Source: Roseobacter insulae | GTDB lineage: Bacteria > Pseudomonadota > Alphaproteobacteria > Rhodobacterales > Rhodobacteraceae | Length of the DNA: 64,000 nucleotides | Direction: 5' to 3' | Assembly (NCBI RefSeq): GCF_019375555.1 | Contig: NZ_JAHXDN010000006.1 | Span: 248,001 to 312,000 of the forward strand | Part shown: one piece after another, positions 28,456-37,800 of the stretch | Position numbering within the stretch: position 1 is the first letter of the stretch | How the letters are laid out: every line of letters starts with the position of its first letter | Notes under the pieces: generated by a model | Database searches by the model: none | What the model saw: only the letters and a program-made list of their open reading frames with translations | What the model was told of the DNA's origin: nothing | Made by a program: the position numbers and the translations under genes

Positions 28456-28887
28456 TCAGCGGGCCTGCCCGGCAATCGCCGTTAATGTGCCGCGCAGATT
28501 TTCCAGATCGTAGCCTCCGGCGCGCGCCGCCTGAATGATCTCCTCGGCGGGGCGGTCACGCGCGGCAGCCAGGGCCCAGGCAATTGTCGAGCGTGTACCG
28601 GATGCGCAATAGGCCAGCACAGGGCCATTCGCGTCATCCATCACCCCGCGGTTTGCGGCAATCACCTCGGGTGTCATCGATTGATGGGTGAGGGGACGAT
28701 ACGCAAAATCGAGCCCGGCGGCGGCTGCGGCTTCTTCGATCGCGGCACATTGATGGCTGGGCGGCACTTCGGCATCGGGCCGGTTGCACAGCACAAGCTT
28801 GATACCGATGGCGGCAATGTCGGCCATGTCTTCGGCACAAATCTGCGGTGCGGCGTAAAAATCGGGTGTAATCTGGCGGATATCCAT
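28456..28887 (-). CDS. TIGR01244/DUF442 family phosphatase-like protein (Blh N-domain type)
   Basis: A 143-residue protein of the DUF442 (TIGR01244) family with a tyrosine-phosphatase-like fold. The active-site loop is YCASGTRS with C94 and R99, and the start IRQITPDFYAAPQI is characteristic. In the bacterial Blh sulfur-metabolism protein this domain is fused to an ETHE1-like beta-lactamase fold. Here such a hydrolase is the next gene upstream on the same strand (29026-29889), so the pair looks like a split Blh. A sulfurtransferase-type role is therefore possible. Substrate unknown. The 138 bases between them hold no gene. Confidence 0.8.
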   Translation of the reverse strand: MDIRQITPDFYAAPQICAEDMADIAAIGIKLVLCNRPDAEVPPSHQCAAIEEAAAAAGLDFAYRPLTHQSMTPEVIAANRGVMDDANGPVLAYCASGTRSTIAWALAAARDRPAEEIIQAARAGGYDLENLRGTLTAIAGQAR

Positions 28888-29025
28888 GCGTTTAGGCTTA
28901 AATTCAGCTGGCGGAACTGTCCAGATGGCTTCGCGGATCAGCGCTCATCGAAAAGGTAATGGTACGCCAGGAAGGCTTTACTACCAGCGACACTATGGTC
29001 GGCGCGGTGCCGCCTAACGCGCGGC

Positions 29026-29889
29026 TCACAGTTTATTGATGGGCAGTTTCAGCATCACATCGCCATCCGCGTCGGGTTCGGGCATGTGGCCCGCGCGCAT
29101 GTTGACCTGCAAAGAGGGCAGGATCAGTTTCGGCATGCCAAGGGTGGCATCCCGCGCCTCTCGCATCTCGACAAAACTGTCTTCATCCAGACCCTTGCCT
29201 ATATGAACATTGCGTGCCTTCTGCGCGCCCACAGTTGTCTCCCACGCGAATTCTTCGCGTCCGGGTGCCTTGTAATCATGGCCGACAAAAATGCGGGTCT
29301 CGTCGGGCAGGCTGAGAATGCGCTGGATGGAGCGGTAGAGATCATGCGCAGACCCACCCGGGAAATCGCATCGGGCGGTGCCAAAATCCGGCATGAACAG
29401 CGTATCGCCTACAAAGGCCGCGTCGCCGACAACATAGGTCATGCACGCGGGTGTGTGACCGGGCGTGTGCATGACATCCGCGCGCATCTGGCCGATGTGA
29501 AAACTGTCACCGTCACAAAAGAGCCGGTCAAACTGGCTGCCGTCGCGCTGAAATTCCGTGCCTTCATTGAAGACTTTGCCAAAAGTGTCCTGAACTGTCG
29601 TGATCTGATCACCGATGCCGATCTGTCCCCCCAGTTTTTCCTGCAGATAGGGGGCTGCCGACAGGTGATCTGCATGCACATGTGTCTCCAGTATCCATTG
29701 GACCTGAAGCTCCTCGGAGTGCACGTGGGCGATGATTTCATCGGCAGATGCGGTGTTGGTGCGCCCTGAGGCGTGATCGAAATCCAGAACCGAATCGACA
29801 ATCGCACAGGCCGCGCCTTGCGGGTCCTGAACGATATAGCTGACCGTGTTTGTTGCCGTGTCGAAAAAGGCGGTTACATGCGGGGACAT
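29026..29889 (-). CDS. MBL-fold hydrolase, ETHE1/Blh-like (probable persulfide dioxygenase)
   Basis: A 287-residue metallo-beta-lactamase-fold protein. The metal motif THVHADHLSA gives H70, H72, D74, H75, followed by MHTPGHTPACMTYVVGD, VGDTLFMPDFGTARCDFPGG and FVGHDY. The MPDFGTARCDFPGGSA signature is that of ETHE1/Blh-type enzymes, which oxidise glutathione persulfide to sulfite using one Fe(II). Start ATG 29889 follows GGGAG. An earlier in-frame ATG at 29931 adds 14 residues without family similarity. It precedes the DUF442 gene and follows a small membrane-protein gene on the same strand. No sulfite exporter or BigR-type regulator is nearby. Confidence 0.85.
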   Translation of the reverse strand: MSPHVTAFFDTATNTVSYIVQDPQGAACAIVDSVLDFDHASGRTNTASADEIIAHVHSEELQVQWILETHVHADHLSAAPYLQEKLGGQIGIGDQITTVQDTFGKVFNEGTEFQRDGSQFDRLFCDGDSFHIGQMRADVMHTPGHTPACMTYVVGDAAFVGDTLFMPDFGTARCDFPGGSAHDLYRSIQRILSLPDETRIFVGHDYKAPGREEFAWETTVGAQKARNVHIGKGLDEDSFVEMREARDATLGMPKLILPSLQVNMRAGHMPEPDADGDVMLKLPINKL

Positions 29890-29952
29890 TGCGAGGCTCC
29901 CTTGAAGTTTTCCAAGTGTAAGCTGGCGCATGAAGCTGTGGCAAGCGTCTTG

Positions 29953-30195
29953 CTAGGCCAGAAAGATACCCAGAATAACCAGCATCAGCCCGATCACGGA
30001 CAGGAAAAGGGCCGCGAGGTTCATGGGCAGCGCTTTTTGCAACTTGGCACGCATGGCCTCATCTTCGAGATTGGCGCGCCGCGCGCGCGCAACGTAGACG
30101 ATACACCAGATCAAGCCGAGAAACCCGGTGAGCGTCAGCAAGGCGCCGCCCCAGATCAGCAGGTCGAATACCGAATATGCCGCAGTGATTTCCAT
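29953..30195 (-). CDS. Small two-helix membrane protein, unknown function
   Basis: An 80-residue protein with hydrophobic segments LLIWGGALLTLTGFLGLIWC and LAALFLSVIGLMLVILGIFL joined by a positively charged loop (ARARRANLEDEAMRAK). Both ends should be periplasmic if the positive-inside rule holds. The family is common in Rhodobacterales in my experience but has no assigned role. It lies 63 bases upstream of the MBL hydrolase gene on the same strand, perhaps in one transcript. Confidence 0.7.
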   Translation of the reverse strand: MEITAAYSVFDLLIWGGALLTLTGFLGLIWCIVYVARARRANLEDEAMRAKLQKALPMNLAALFLSVIGLMLVILGIFLA

Positions 30196-30411
30196 GGTGC
30201 CGGGCTATCGAATGAATCCATATCGTGCAAGAGGAAGCCCTTGACCGCCGCGGGGGCAGAGCAGCGTGCCGTTGACTTTTGGACGCGCACGCTGGCCTGT
30301 GCCGGTGCCCCCTGCGCAACGCAACAATTGTCGTCAAACCCGCTTGCGGCGCAGGGAACGGGAGGCTAGTCAGGTGCCGACCCGATATCTGCAACCCGCA
30401 AGGAGCTTTTC

Positions 30412-30696
30412 ATGAGTGACACCGCAACCGACCCTGCCGTTGTAGAAACCCCCGGCGACGCAACTTACCGCGTGACGGCAAACGAATTGCGACAATTCGT
30501 GGAACGGATTGAACGGCTGGACGCGGAAAAGAAAGACCTTGCGGAGCAGCAGAAGGAAGTCATGGCGGAGGCCAAGGCCCGTGGGTATGACACCAAGGTC
30601 ATGCGCAAGGTCATTGCGCTGCGCAAACGGGACGCGGACGACATCGCAGAAGAAGAAGCGGTGCTTGAGATGTATAAAGAAGCCCTGGGTATGTAA
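30412..30696 (+). CDS. gapR: GapR-family nucleoid-associated protein (DUF2312)
   Basis: A 94-residue DUF2312 protein. In Caulobacter, GapR binds AT-rich, overtwisted DNA ahead of replication and transcription and helps topoisomerases. Visible features are the N-terminal acidic leader, ANELRQFVERIERLDAEKKDLAEQQKEV (two pieces of a long helix), AKARGYDTKVMRKVIALRKRD and the end LEMYKEALGM, all standard for the family. The ATG follows AAGGAG. It is monocistronic and closed by a U-rich terminator. Highly conserved in alphaproteobacteria. Confidence 0.93.
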   Translation: MSDTATDPAVVETPGDATYRVTANELRQFVERIERLDAEKKDLAEQQKEVMAEAKARGYDTKVMRKVIALRKRDADDIAEEEAVLEMYKEALGM

Positions 30697-30705
30697 GCCT
30701 TTCCG

Positions 30706-30734
30706 CAGCTTGCCCCGGTCGGGCGGCTGTTTTT
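30706..30734 (+). terminator. Rho-independent terminator after gapR
   Basis: Stem CAGC-tt-GCCC / GGGC-g-GCTG with loop CGGTC, followed by TTTTT, ten bases after the gapR stop. Confidence 0.75.
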
Positions 30735-30746
30735 GGGTGTGACAGG

Positions 30747-31145
30747 TCAGGTGGCCGCTGGCGATTGGGCCGGGGTGTCCTGACTGAACACGCCGATCCA
30801 GGTATCACCCTCGCGCCGCCAGATGGAGCTGACGAACATCTGTTCGGGTGTTTCCCGCGTTACCCGCTGATATATTGCCAGATAGGATAATAGGGCGAAC
30901 CCTTGGCCCAAAGCCATCGACCGCGCGTCGGTTATGCTGAACCAGCGGATGGTGGGACCGTTCGCCAGTTGCGCCACATGTTCGTGTTTTGTTGCAAACC
31001 CGTCGGGATAGACGCCGAGAAACGTTTCATCCAGCGCCGCCGCATCCTGCGCCGCGTCACCCTTGACCAACGCCTCCCAGACCGCCGTTTCGCAAGGCAA
31101 AAGCGTTTGCGTCAAAAGGGTATCGGCCGATGTGTCGCTGGGCAT
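30747..31145 (-). CDS. SnoaL/NTF2-like small protein (DUF4440 type)
   Basis: A 132-residue protein that fits the NTF2-like fold. It starts with LLPCETAVWEALVKGDAAQDAAALDE, followed by FLGVYPDGFATKHEHVAQLA, then strands LLSYLAIYQRVTR and MFVSSIWRREGDTWIGVFSQ. Members bind small hydrophobic ligands or act as isomerases, but no catalytic residue can be assigned. It is single on the minus strand and convergent with gapR. The region upstream (31146-31311) contains no recognised element. Confidence 0.7.
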   Translation of the reverse strand: MPSDTSADTLLTQTLLPCETAVWEALVKGDAAQDAAALDETFLGVYPDGFATKHEHVAQLANGPTIRWFSITDARSMALGQGFALLSYLAIYQRVTRETPEQMFVSSIWRREGDTWIGVFSQDTPAQSPAAT

Positions 31146-31311
31146 TGGCAGCCTTTCAGATAGTTGGTGGCGGTGGCGTCGGGCCTAGGTACGCGTGGCG
31201 TCACACGCCTGGCAAGCCGGGGACACCGATTTTACCGCCGCTCAGTTACCATTGACTCCTACACATTGGATGCCGGGGTGTCAGCGGGGTCATATCGCAT
31301 TCTCTTTGAGC

Positions 31312-31340
31312 TTGACATGATGTAAAGTATTTCCTATTTC
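31312..31340 (+). promoter_or_regulatory. Sigma-70-type promoter upstream of the NAD(P)-binding protein gene
   Basis: TTGACA at 31312-31317, a 17-base spacer, then TATTTC at 31335-31340. It lies about 50 bases before the ATG. The -35 is perfect and the -10 is weak. Confidence 0.5.
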
Positions 31341-31351
31341 GCCATCAGAAG

Positions 31352-31368
31352 CTTTACACTGAGTAAAG
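31352..31368. promoter_or_regulatory. Candidate repressor operator CTTTAC-N5-GTAAAG
   Basis: Perfect inverted repeat CTTTAC / GTAAAG with a five-base spacer just downstream of the -10 element, and a third GTAAAG half-site at 31322-31327 between -35 and -10. Its position suits a repressor of the HxlR, MarR or TetR type. No regulator gene is adjacent. Confidence 0.55.
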
Positions 31369-31391
31369 TGATTTGATGAAAGGACGCCGAA

Positions 31392-32021
31392 ATGAAAGTC
31401 ATTGTTATTGGAGCCACCGGCACGGTGGGAAGCCTGGCGGTTGAGCGGATGCTGGAGGACGGCCACGAGGTGACGGCATTTGCACGCAACCCGGATCACC
31501 TGCGCGTGACGCACCGCAATCTGAGATCTTTCGCGGGCGATGCAACGGATCTGTCGACTGTTTCCACGGCAGTGGCCGGGCATGATGTTGTCGTCGTGAC
31601 GTTGGGCGCCGGGATGTCGCGCAAAAACCTGATCCGCTCGACGGGCACGCTGGCCGTTATACAAGCCATGCAGGAGCAGGGGATCGACCGCCTGATTTGT
31701 CAATCCACCCTCGGAGCCCATGAAAGCTGGAGCAATCTGAACTTCTTCTGGAAGCGGATCATGTTCGGCGCTCTGCTCAAACCGGTCTTCCGCGACCACG
31801 AGTTGCAGGAGGCACTGGTCCGCGCCAGCGGGCTGGATTGGACAATTGTGCGCCCCGGCGCTTTCACGAATGGTCCGGCTGACGGTCAGTTTAAGGAGAA
31901 CTTCGGCCCGCTGGAGCGGGGTCTTTCGTTGAAAATCACCCGTGCCAATGTGGCCGCATTCCTCGCCCGGCAGGTGTCAGAGATGACCTATCTGCGGGCC
32001 GCCGTCGGTATTTCAAACTGA
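31392..32021 (+). CDS. NAD(P)-binding protein, NmrA/atypical SDR family
   Basis: A 209-residue Rossmann protein. It has nucleotide-binding VIVIGATGTVGSLAVERML at the N-terminus, FARNPDHLR marking NADP preference, and WTIVRPGAFTNGPADG near the C-terminus, typical of atypical short-chain dehydrogenases/NmrA-like sensors. The catalytic Tyr-X3-Lys motif is not seen, so it may be a redox sensor or epimerase-like enzyme. The ATG follows GAAAGGA. A DUF1772 gene follows 14 bases downstream, so the pair is probably an operon under the CTTTAC operator. Confidence 0.85.
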   Translation: MKVIVIGATGTVGSLAVERMLEDGHEVTAFARNPDHLRVTHRNLRSFAGDATDLSTVSTAVAGHDVVVVTLGAGMSRKNLIRSTGTLAVIQAMQEQGIDRLICQSTLGAHESWSNLNFFWKRIMFGALLKPVFRDHELQEALVRASGLDWTIVRPGAFTNGPADGQFKENFGPLERGLSLKITRANVAAFLARQVSEMTYLRAAVGISN

Positions 32022-32035
32022 TCCGGGGGAGAGCC

Positions 32036-32539
32036 ATGATCGTGTCGATATCTCCTCTGATCGCCGGGCTGGTTGGCATGTCGATGGCCTGCGGTCTGGT
32101 GGCGGGCGTGCTCCTCGCCTTCTCAGATTTCGTGATGAAGTCTCTGGTGGCCGCGCACCCCGCGGCCGGGACGCAAGCCATGCAGATCATCAACCGCAAG
32201 GTCTACAGATCGCTGTTCATGCTGCTGTTCGTCGGCCTCATTCCGGTGTCACTTGGCCTCGCGCTTGTCGGGGCTTATTTTCTGGACGGTCCCGCTCAAT
32301 CCAGCCTGGTTGTTGCGGCATCCCTCTATGTTCTGGGCGTATTTGGCGTATCCGCGGTCGGCAACGTCCCGATGAACCAAAAGCTTGCGGCGTGCGCCGA
32401 TGGCAGTGAGGACGCGCAGGCCTATTGGCCCGCCTACGCGAACGCGTGGGTTTTGTGTAATCACGTGAGGTGGATCGCGGCCCTGGGGGCAACCGGCTGT
32501 TACATGCTGGCCGCTCTCCATCTAGCGCAAACGAGTTGA
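32036..32539 (+). CDS. DUF1772 (anthrone oxygenase-like) membrane protein
   Basis: A 167-residue membrane protein with four hydrophobic segments (about 8-30, 58-80, 88-110, 145-162). Family hallmarks are GVLLAFSDFVMKSL, AMQIINRKVYRS, and FGVSAVGNVPMNQKLA, the DUF1772/anthrone-oxygenase signature. Fungal members oxidise anthrones. The bacterial role is unknown. It is co-oriented with the NAD(P)-binding protein 14 bases upstream, which suggests a shared response, perhaps to quinone-like or electrophilic compounds. That is inference from pairing only. Confidence 0.82.
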   Translation: MIVSISPLIAGLVGMSMACGLVAGVLLAFSDFVMKSLVAAHPAAGTQAMQIINRKVYRSLFMLLFVGLIPVSLGLALVGAYFLDGPAQSSLVVAASLYVLGVFGVSAVGNVPMNQKLAACADGSEDAQAYWPAYANAWVLCNHVRWIAALGATGCYMLAALHLAQTS

Positions 32540-32563
32540 TCCGCATGAAGACGTGGGCGTGGC

Positions 32564-33565
32564 TCAGCCATGCGGAAAGGCGTTTTCCAGTGCGGATTGA
32601 TAGGCAAAGAGCGACGCCAGACCGCCCGTATGAACGAAAAGGACCCGTGCGCCCGCGGCAATTTCACCGCTTTTGACCATCGCTGGCACGGCGGCGAAAA
32701 CCTTTGCGGTGTAAACCGGATCCAGAACGATACCTTCGGAGCGTGCCATCATCGCCATCGCCTGTGCCGCTTGCGGCCCGAGGCGTCCGTAACCCGGCGA
32801 CAGCGCGCCATCCCAGATATCGATGTCATCGTGCGATACCGGTACCGGTGACCCCAACAGGCGGGATAATGCCTCCAGCACCGTCGCGATCCGGTGCCGT
32901 TGCTGTTCCGCGTCGCGGCGCACGCAACTGCCGATAACACGTACGGAATGACCAGCGTTCCGCAACCCGGCCAACATACCGGCATGTGTCAGACCGCTGC
33001 CGGAGGCGATGACAACCACATCGAAATCAGGGTCCTGATGGATAACTTCTTCTGCCGCGCGCATGTATCCCAGCGCGCCGAGCGGCGGATTGCCCAGTGC
33101 AAGCGGTATCACATAGGGCGTTCGGCCCGCGGCTTCCTCGGCCTCAGCTCGGGCGCGCAGGGCCGCATCCGCACCGGCTTCGTCCTCTCCCACCGGGTAA
33201 TGCATGACCTCCACCCCCAGCAGCCGGGACAATAGAACATTGCCGTTGGACCCATAAAGCGCATCGACATCCGGAACCCGGGCTTCCAGCTGAACGATTG
33301 TCTTCATGCCCAGCTTGGCTGCGGAGGCTGCAGCTGTGCGCACGAAATTTGACTGTACCGCACCGGTGATCAGCACGGTCTGCGCATTCTTTTGCTGTGC
33401 CGCTCCCAGGTAATACTCCAGCTGACGGGACTTGTTGCCGCCCATCGTGGTCCCGGCGAGATCATCGCGTTTGATGTGCAAGTCTATGCCAAGCAATGCG
33501 GACAGGTTCGGCAGAGGCTCAATCGGCGTCGCGGCACTGACAAGGTCGGCACGGGCAAAGGTCAT
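32564..33565 (-). CDS. D-cysteine desulfhydrase/ACC deaminase-family PLP enzyme
   Basis: A 333-residue fold-type II PLP enzyme. PLP Lys45 is in GGNKSRQLEYYLG, preceded by HIKRDDLAG. TGAVQSNFVRTAAASAAKLGM and the phosphate-binding IASGSGLTHAGML follow, with a C-terminal LFVHTGGLASLFAY. These fit D-cysteine desulfhydrase (D-Cys to pyruvate, H2S and NH3). ACC deaminase and L-cuC-type enzymes share them. The residues separating the activities cannot be assigned with certainty. Start ATG 33565 (MTFARADLV). Upstream in-frame ATGs add unrelated sequence. Single gene, convergent with DUF1772. Confidence 0.83.
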   Translation of the reverse strand: MTFARADLVSAATPIEPLPNLSALLGIDLHIKRDDLAGTTMGGNKSRQLEYYLGAAQQKNAQTVLITGAVQSNFVRTAAASAAKLGMKTIVQLEARVPDVDALYGSNGNVLLSRLLGVEVMHYPVGEDEAGADAALRARAEAEEAAGRTPYVIPLALGNPPLGALGYMRAAEEVIHQDPDFDVVVIASGSGLTHAGMLAGLRNAGHSVRVIGSCVRRDAEQQRHRIATVLEALSRLLGSPVPVSHDDIDIWDGALSPGYGRLGPQAAQAMAMMARSEGIVLDPVYTAKVFAAVPAMVKSGEIAAGARVLFVHTGGLASLFAYQSALENAFPHG

Positions 33566-33700
33566 AATAACTCCGGACTGGGTGAAGGCTGCTCGGGACA
33601 GCGTGCCCGATGAATGATCGCGGGCGTCAGTGTAACACGACGCAAGGCGGGCGTCGGACATTAAAAGCCATCCCGCACAGATGGCCACGTTCCAACGAAA

Positions 33701-33727
33701 ACACCCGCAACCAACGGCTGCGGGTGT
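33701..33727 (-). terminator. Rho-independent terminator after the lipoprotein gene
   Basis: Inverted repeat ACACCCGCA / TGCGGGTGT with a nine-base loop. On the minus strand it is followed by TTTTCG, 24 bases after the stop of the lipoprotein gene. Confidence 0.7.
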
Positions 33728-33751
33728 GTTGTGAGGCGCAGGCCGTCATGG

Positions 33752-34786
33752 CTAGCGCGTGTTGACAATCGGCGGGAAGTCGCACCGCCCGAGGCAATAG
33801 GAGACACCGCCGGTGTACCCCTGCAGGTCGGAGGGCGGTGGCCCAAGGAACAGCATGTCGATGCAGGCTTCGGGATCGAGCGCGAAAAACGCCTTGATGC
33901 GCTGCGGTGCATTGGTCGGCGGCGCGCCGTTGGACTGGCGCGCGTACTTCTGATTGTTGTCCCAAATCGGGTCACCGTTTGCGTCGGCCTTGGTCGTTTC
34001 CCAATAGTTCATGACCCGGATCGCCTCGCCCCATGCATAGAGCTTGTGGGTAAGCGGCGGCGTGAAGCTGTCCGGCAGGGATTGCGGGATTTTCAGCTTG
34101 GTCGCCGCGGCTGCCTTGGGGAAGGCATTATCGGCGCTGCCACCCGCGCCATCGTCGACGCCAACGTTTTTCCGCGCTGCCACGTGAAAGTACTGGTAGA
34201 GCGTTTCAGGGTCTTTCTGCGCCGTGAAAGCGTTCACACCGGGATGTTCGATCGTTGTTTTCACGATCACGCAGATATGCATTTTTGCGTTCCGGGCGTC
34301 ATATGCATAGCCACGCTTCTTGCTGTCGTGAAGGCAGTAAGGGGTAATCTGCCCCTTGATCGTGACGTTGGCGCGCCGAAAGCGGCCACCCTCTTTGATC
34401 GTGCTTTGCCCGACGCGCAGAAAGGTGCGCCCGGTCAGCCCGGCGACCCCCTGGAAAAGCCCGTTGGCCTTGTCGTTTTCCTCGTTGCGCAGCCTTTGCA
34501 GGCAGGTGCCCAGCTTGTCTTCTTCGGAGCACAGCTCGGGGGCCAGGCTGGTCAGCGCCTGACGGAACTCCCGGGCATTTTTGAAGTCATTGACATTGCG
34601 CGGACCTTCTTCGCGGTTAGTGGAAAACCCGCCCACTTTCAGGTTCAGCGGATGCGGCCCGTAGACCTCGTCAACCTCCGCATCAACGGTATGTGCTTCT
34701 TTGAGTGGACTATAAATTTCATCACAAGAGGCGAGAACGAATGCAAATGGAACTGCAATTGCTAATGTCTTAAAACGTGAAAGCAT
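33752..34786 (-). CDS. Lipoprotein of unknown function
   Basis: A 344-residue predicted lipoprotein. The signal sequence is MLSRFKTLAIAVPFAF with the lipobox LASC, so Cys21 would be acylated. The mature part is about 320 residues with several Cys (ELCSEEDKLGTCLQ, YCLHD, HICV, EACI, YCLGRC) suggestive of disulfides, and no domain I recognise. ATG 34786 follows GGGAG. It is 83 bases downstream of the cyclase-ATPase gene on the same strand and could share its transcript. A terminator closes it. Orphan-like and Rhodobacterales-specific is my guess. A search is needed. Confidence 0.75.
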   Translation of the reverse strand: MLSRFKTLAIAVPFAFVLASCDEIYSPLKEAHTVDAEVDEVYGPHPLNLKVGGFSTNREEGPRNVNDFKNAREFRQALTSLAPELCSEEDKLGTCLQRLRNEENDKANGLFQGVAGLTGRTFLRVGQSTIKEGGRFRRANVTIKGQITPYCLHDSKKRGYAYDARNAKMHICVIVKTTIEHPGVNAFTAQKDPETLYQYFHVAARKNVGVDDGAGGSADNAFPKAAAATKLKIPQSLPDSFTPPLTHKLYAWGEAIRVMNYWETTKADANGDPIWDNNQKYARQSNGAPPTNAPQRIKAFFALDPEACIDMLFLGPPPSDLQGYTGGVSYCLGRCDFPPIVNTR

Positions 34787-34869
34787 AATAAACTCCCTAC
34801 AACCCTTGGTTAGTGTGTGTTCAGGAATGGTTTTGTGTCAAGCCTGCCTTTACTTAGCGTCAGCCAGGG

Positions 34870-37800
34870 TCAATCTTGCGAAGACGGCTGATCATTCAGC
34901 GCGTGGCTGACTTTTTGGGCGATCATTTCCGTCAGGCCCACGTGAAACCGAATGGGCGAGCGCTCAAGCGTGGTTTGCACTTCCCGGATCAGCGCTTCGG
35001 CTGTTTCAGGCTGATGCGCTGCCAGATGCGCGTCGGCCAGCAGGGTTTTCGCATAGGTGATAATCTGTGCCGAGCCGGTACTGATGTAGCCCTTCAGCCC
35101 TGCCTTGAGCGTCTCTGTCCCAATCGTCGGCTCCCCCGTGCGGGCCAGCGCCCAGCCCAGGATGATACTGCACCAGGCTTCCCAATACTCGAACTTGATC
35201 TTCTGGCTGATCGCATATGCTGCCTGGGCGAACTGAAGGGCGCGCTCCGGATCGTCAAGCGTCTGGAATATATTGGCAATAATGCTCAGCGAATAACATC
35301 TCGAAAAGTCGCTGGGTTCCGACTGCGCCGTGGCGATCGCCGTATCGATTTCGACCTCCAGCGCCGCTCTGTCGTTCTGGTTGAGCGCTCCCGCCCAGCA
35401 CCGCATCACCCTGTCGATGGTGGCAGGGTCCGCGGCATAATAGCGGTTGATCTGCGCAATCTCGGCGTGTTGCCGGTAGTCCAGCGCCTTGTCGAAATGC
35501 CGGATTGCCTTATCAAATCGCCCCAGGAAAAGCGAGGTGACAGCGGTATTGTGTTCGCGCAGCGTCAGCATGGCGGGCGGGGCGTCCTCGCCCACCAGGT
35601 CGTTCATCTGGTCGCAATAATCCTGCGCAAGGTCCGGGCGTCCGCCGATCAGATGGGTGCCGCACAGCCCATGCAACACCAGAAACACGTCGCTGGGCGT
35701 CCCGGTTTTCATCTGCAAAATGCGCAGCCGGTCGAGGTTGGTCGCAATTTCCGGCGCGCCCCAGGACCGGATTTCAAGGGCGACACTCAGCATTTCGCGC
35801 AGTTCGATCTCTTGTCTTTCGCCTTCCTCGCCAAGATCTGCCGCCGTGTTGGCCTCAATGGCGGCCTCCAGATGCCCCATTGCTTCCTGACCGGCGTAGC
35901 TTCTCAGCGCGATTTCGGCGGCTTCGCGCCACTTGTCGCGCGCCTTGTCGAAAACATTCGCGCGCCAATAGTGCTGCGCGACCACCTCCGGGCTGCGTTC
36001 GGCAAAGGCCGGAAAGCTCTGCACCAGTGTGTCCGCAATTTGACCATGCAGGTTGCTGGCACGCCGTGGCAGCATCGATTCGTAGGCTGCATCCTGGATC
36101 AGGGCGTGCCGAAACGAATGGCTGCGCCCGTCGTCATGGGCTGTCAGAATCTGTGCCTGCACGAGGATATCGAGGTGCCGTTCGGTGGACTCCCGGTCTG
36201 TCTTGCAGATGGCGGAAACCACCTCGGTCGAGATCTCCCTGCCCAGGGCCGCACAGACAAAGACGATGTCGCGCGTGCTGGGCAGGTGGTCGATTTTCGC
36301 GCGAAGCAGGTCTTTCAGGTTCGACGGCAGCTCCAGCCCGTTGCGAATAAGGTCATCCTGTGCCGTCATGCGTTGCCGACGCTGCACCATGCGCACCATT
36401 TCTTCGACAAACAGCGGCACGCCCTCGGCCCGGTCGGCAATCTTCTGCACCAGTTCAGGCGCCATCTGCAGTTCCTGCGACAGCTCGGAGACAAGCGATT
36501 TACACTGTCGCGTGTCAAGCCGCGCCAGAGACAGGGTTGTGACATGGGATTGCCCGCCCCAGCGTCTTATGTAGTCCGGGCGGTAGGTGCCGATCAGCAA
36601 CAGGTTGATCCGGTCCAGCTGGTCGACAAGAAGCCCAAGCAACTCTTCGGTCGAAGGGTCGATCCAGTGCAGATCCTCGAAAAGCACAAGGGCCGGATGG
36701 GTGGCGGAAGCCCGTTCGAAATACCTGATCAGCGTCTCGAAAGTCTTCTCTTTTAACTCTTCCGGTGTCATCGCAGCCGTGATGCCGGAGGTGTCTTCCG
36801 ACAGCAGGTTGGCAAAGATGGCCTGCGTCAGAGGCGCACGCACCGGGTCTGCAATGGTTGCCACGAAAGCGTCGATCTTGGCGTTGCGAGCATCCGTTGC
36901 GTCGTCTTCGCGCAGTTTGATGGCATGGTTGAGGTGCGATGTGACCGGGTAGAACGCACTTGTCTGGTGGTAGGGAGAGCATTGAAAACTCATCCGCACC
37001 GCCTCCGTGGCGCGCAGTTTGTCATGCAAGGCCTGTGCAAGGCGCGATTTGCCCAGACCGGCTTCGCCAGTCAGGAAAACAGCGTGCCCGCTTCCCTGGC
37101 GCGCATTGCTCCATCGCCCCTCAAGCAGACGCAATTCGTCTTCGCGACCGACCAGGCGGGAAAGCTTGCCGTGCTGGCGTTTCTCAAACCTCAATTCCGT
37201 GTCGCGGGCAGACTTGGCGATCCAGACACCAACGGGTTCGGAAAACCCTTTCAACTGGTGCTGGCCGATGGATGTGCAGCTGAAATTCGCCCCAAGCCTG
37301 ATTTTCGTCTGATCGCTGATTGCCACCTGACCGGGTTCCGCGAGTGACTGCAACCGGGCTGCCAGATTGGGAATATCGCCAAGCGCCAGATGATCGGCTG
37401 TCTTGTCGTCACGTGGGAGGTCGTCGATCAGCACGTCGCCGGTGGCAATGCCGACACGCGCCTGCAGGCGGGTGTCCAGATCGGGCGCCGCGTCCGCGAT
37501 CGTGCGCTGAATATCCAACGCCGCCAGAACCGCGCGTTCCGCGTCATCCTCCTCGGCGATGGGATAGCCGAAATAGGCCACCACTCCATCCCCCACGAAC
37601 TGCGCGAAATAGCCGAAATGATTGCGGATCGCGGTGAGGCAACAGCGCTGAAAGCCGGCCAGCACGTCGTGATACTGTTCTAGATCCAACTGGTTTGACA
37701 GCTTGGTGGACCCGACCAGATCGACAAACATCAGCGTCAGCTGGCGCAGCTCCACGGCGTTGGACGGGGGCAAGTTCTTTGTCGGATCGGCCGCCTCGGC

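Noticed and set aside
34876-36756. A 626-codon plus-strand open frame inside the cyclase-ATPase-TPR gene.
   Set aside because: The opposite strand carries recognisable SAM, cyclase and ATPase motifs continuously; this frame has none.
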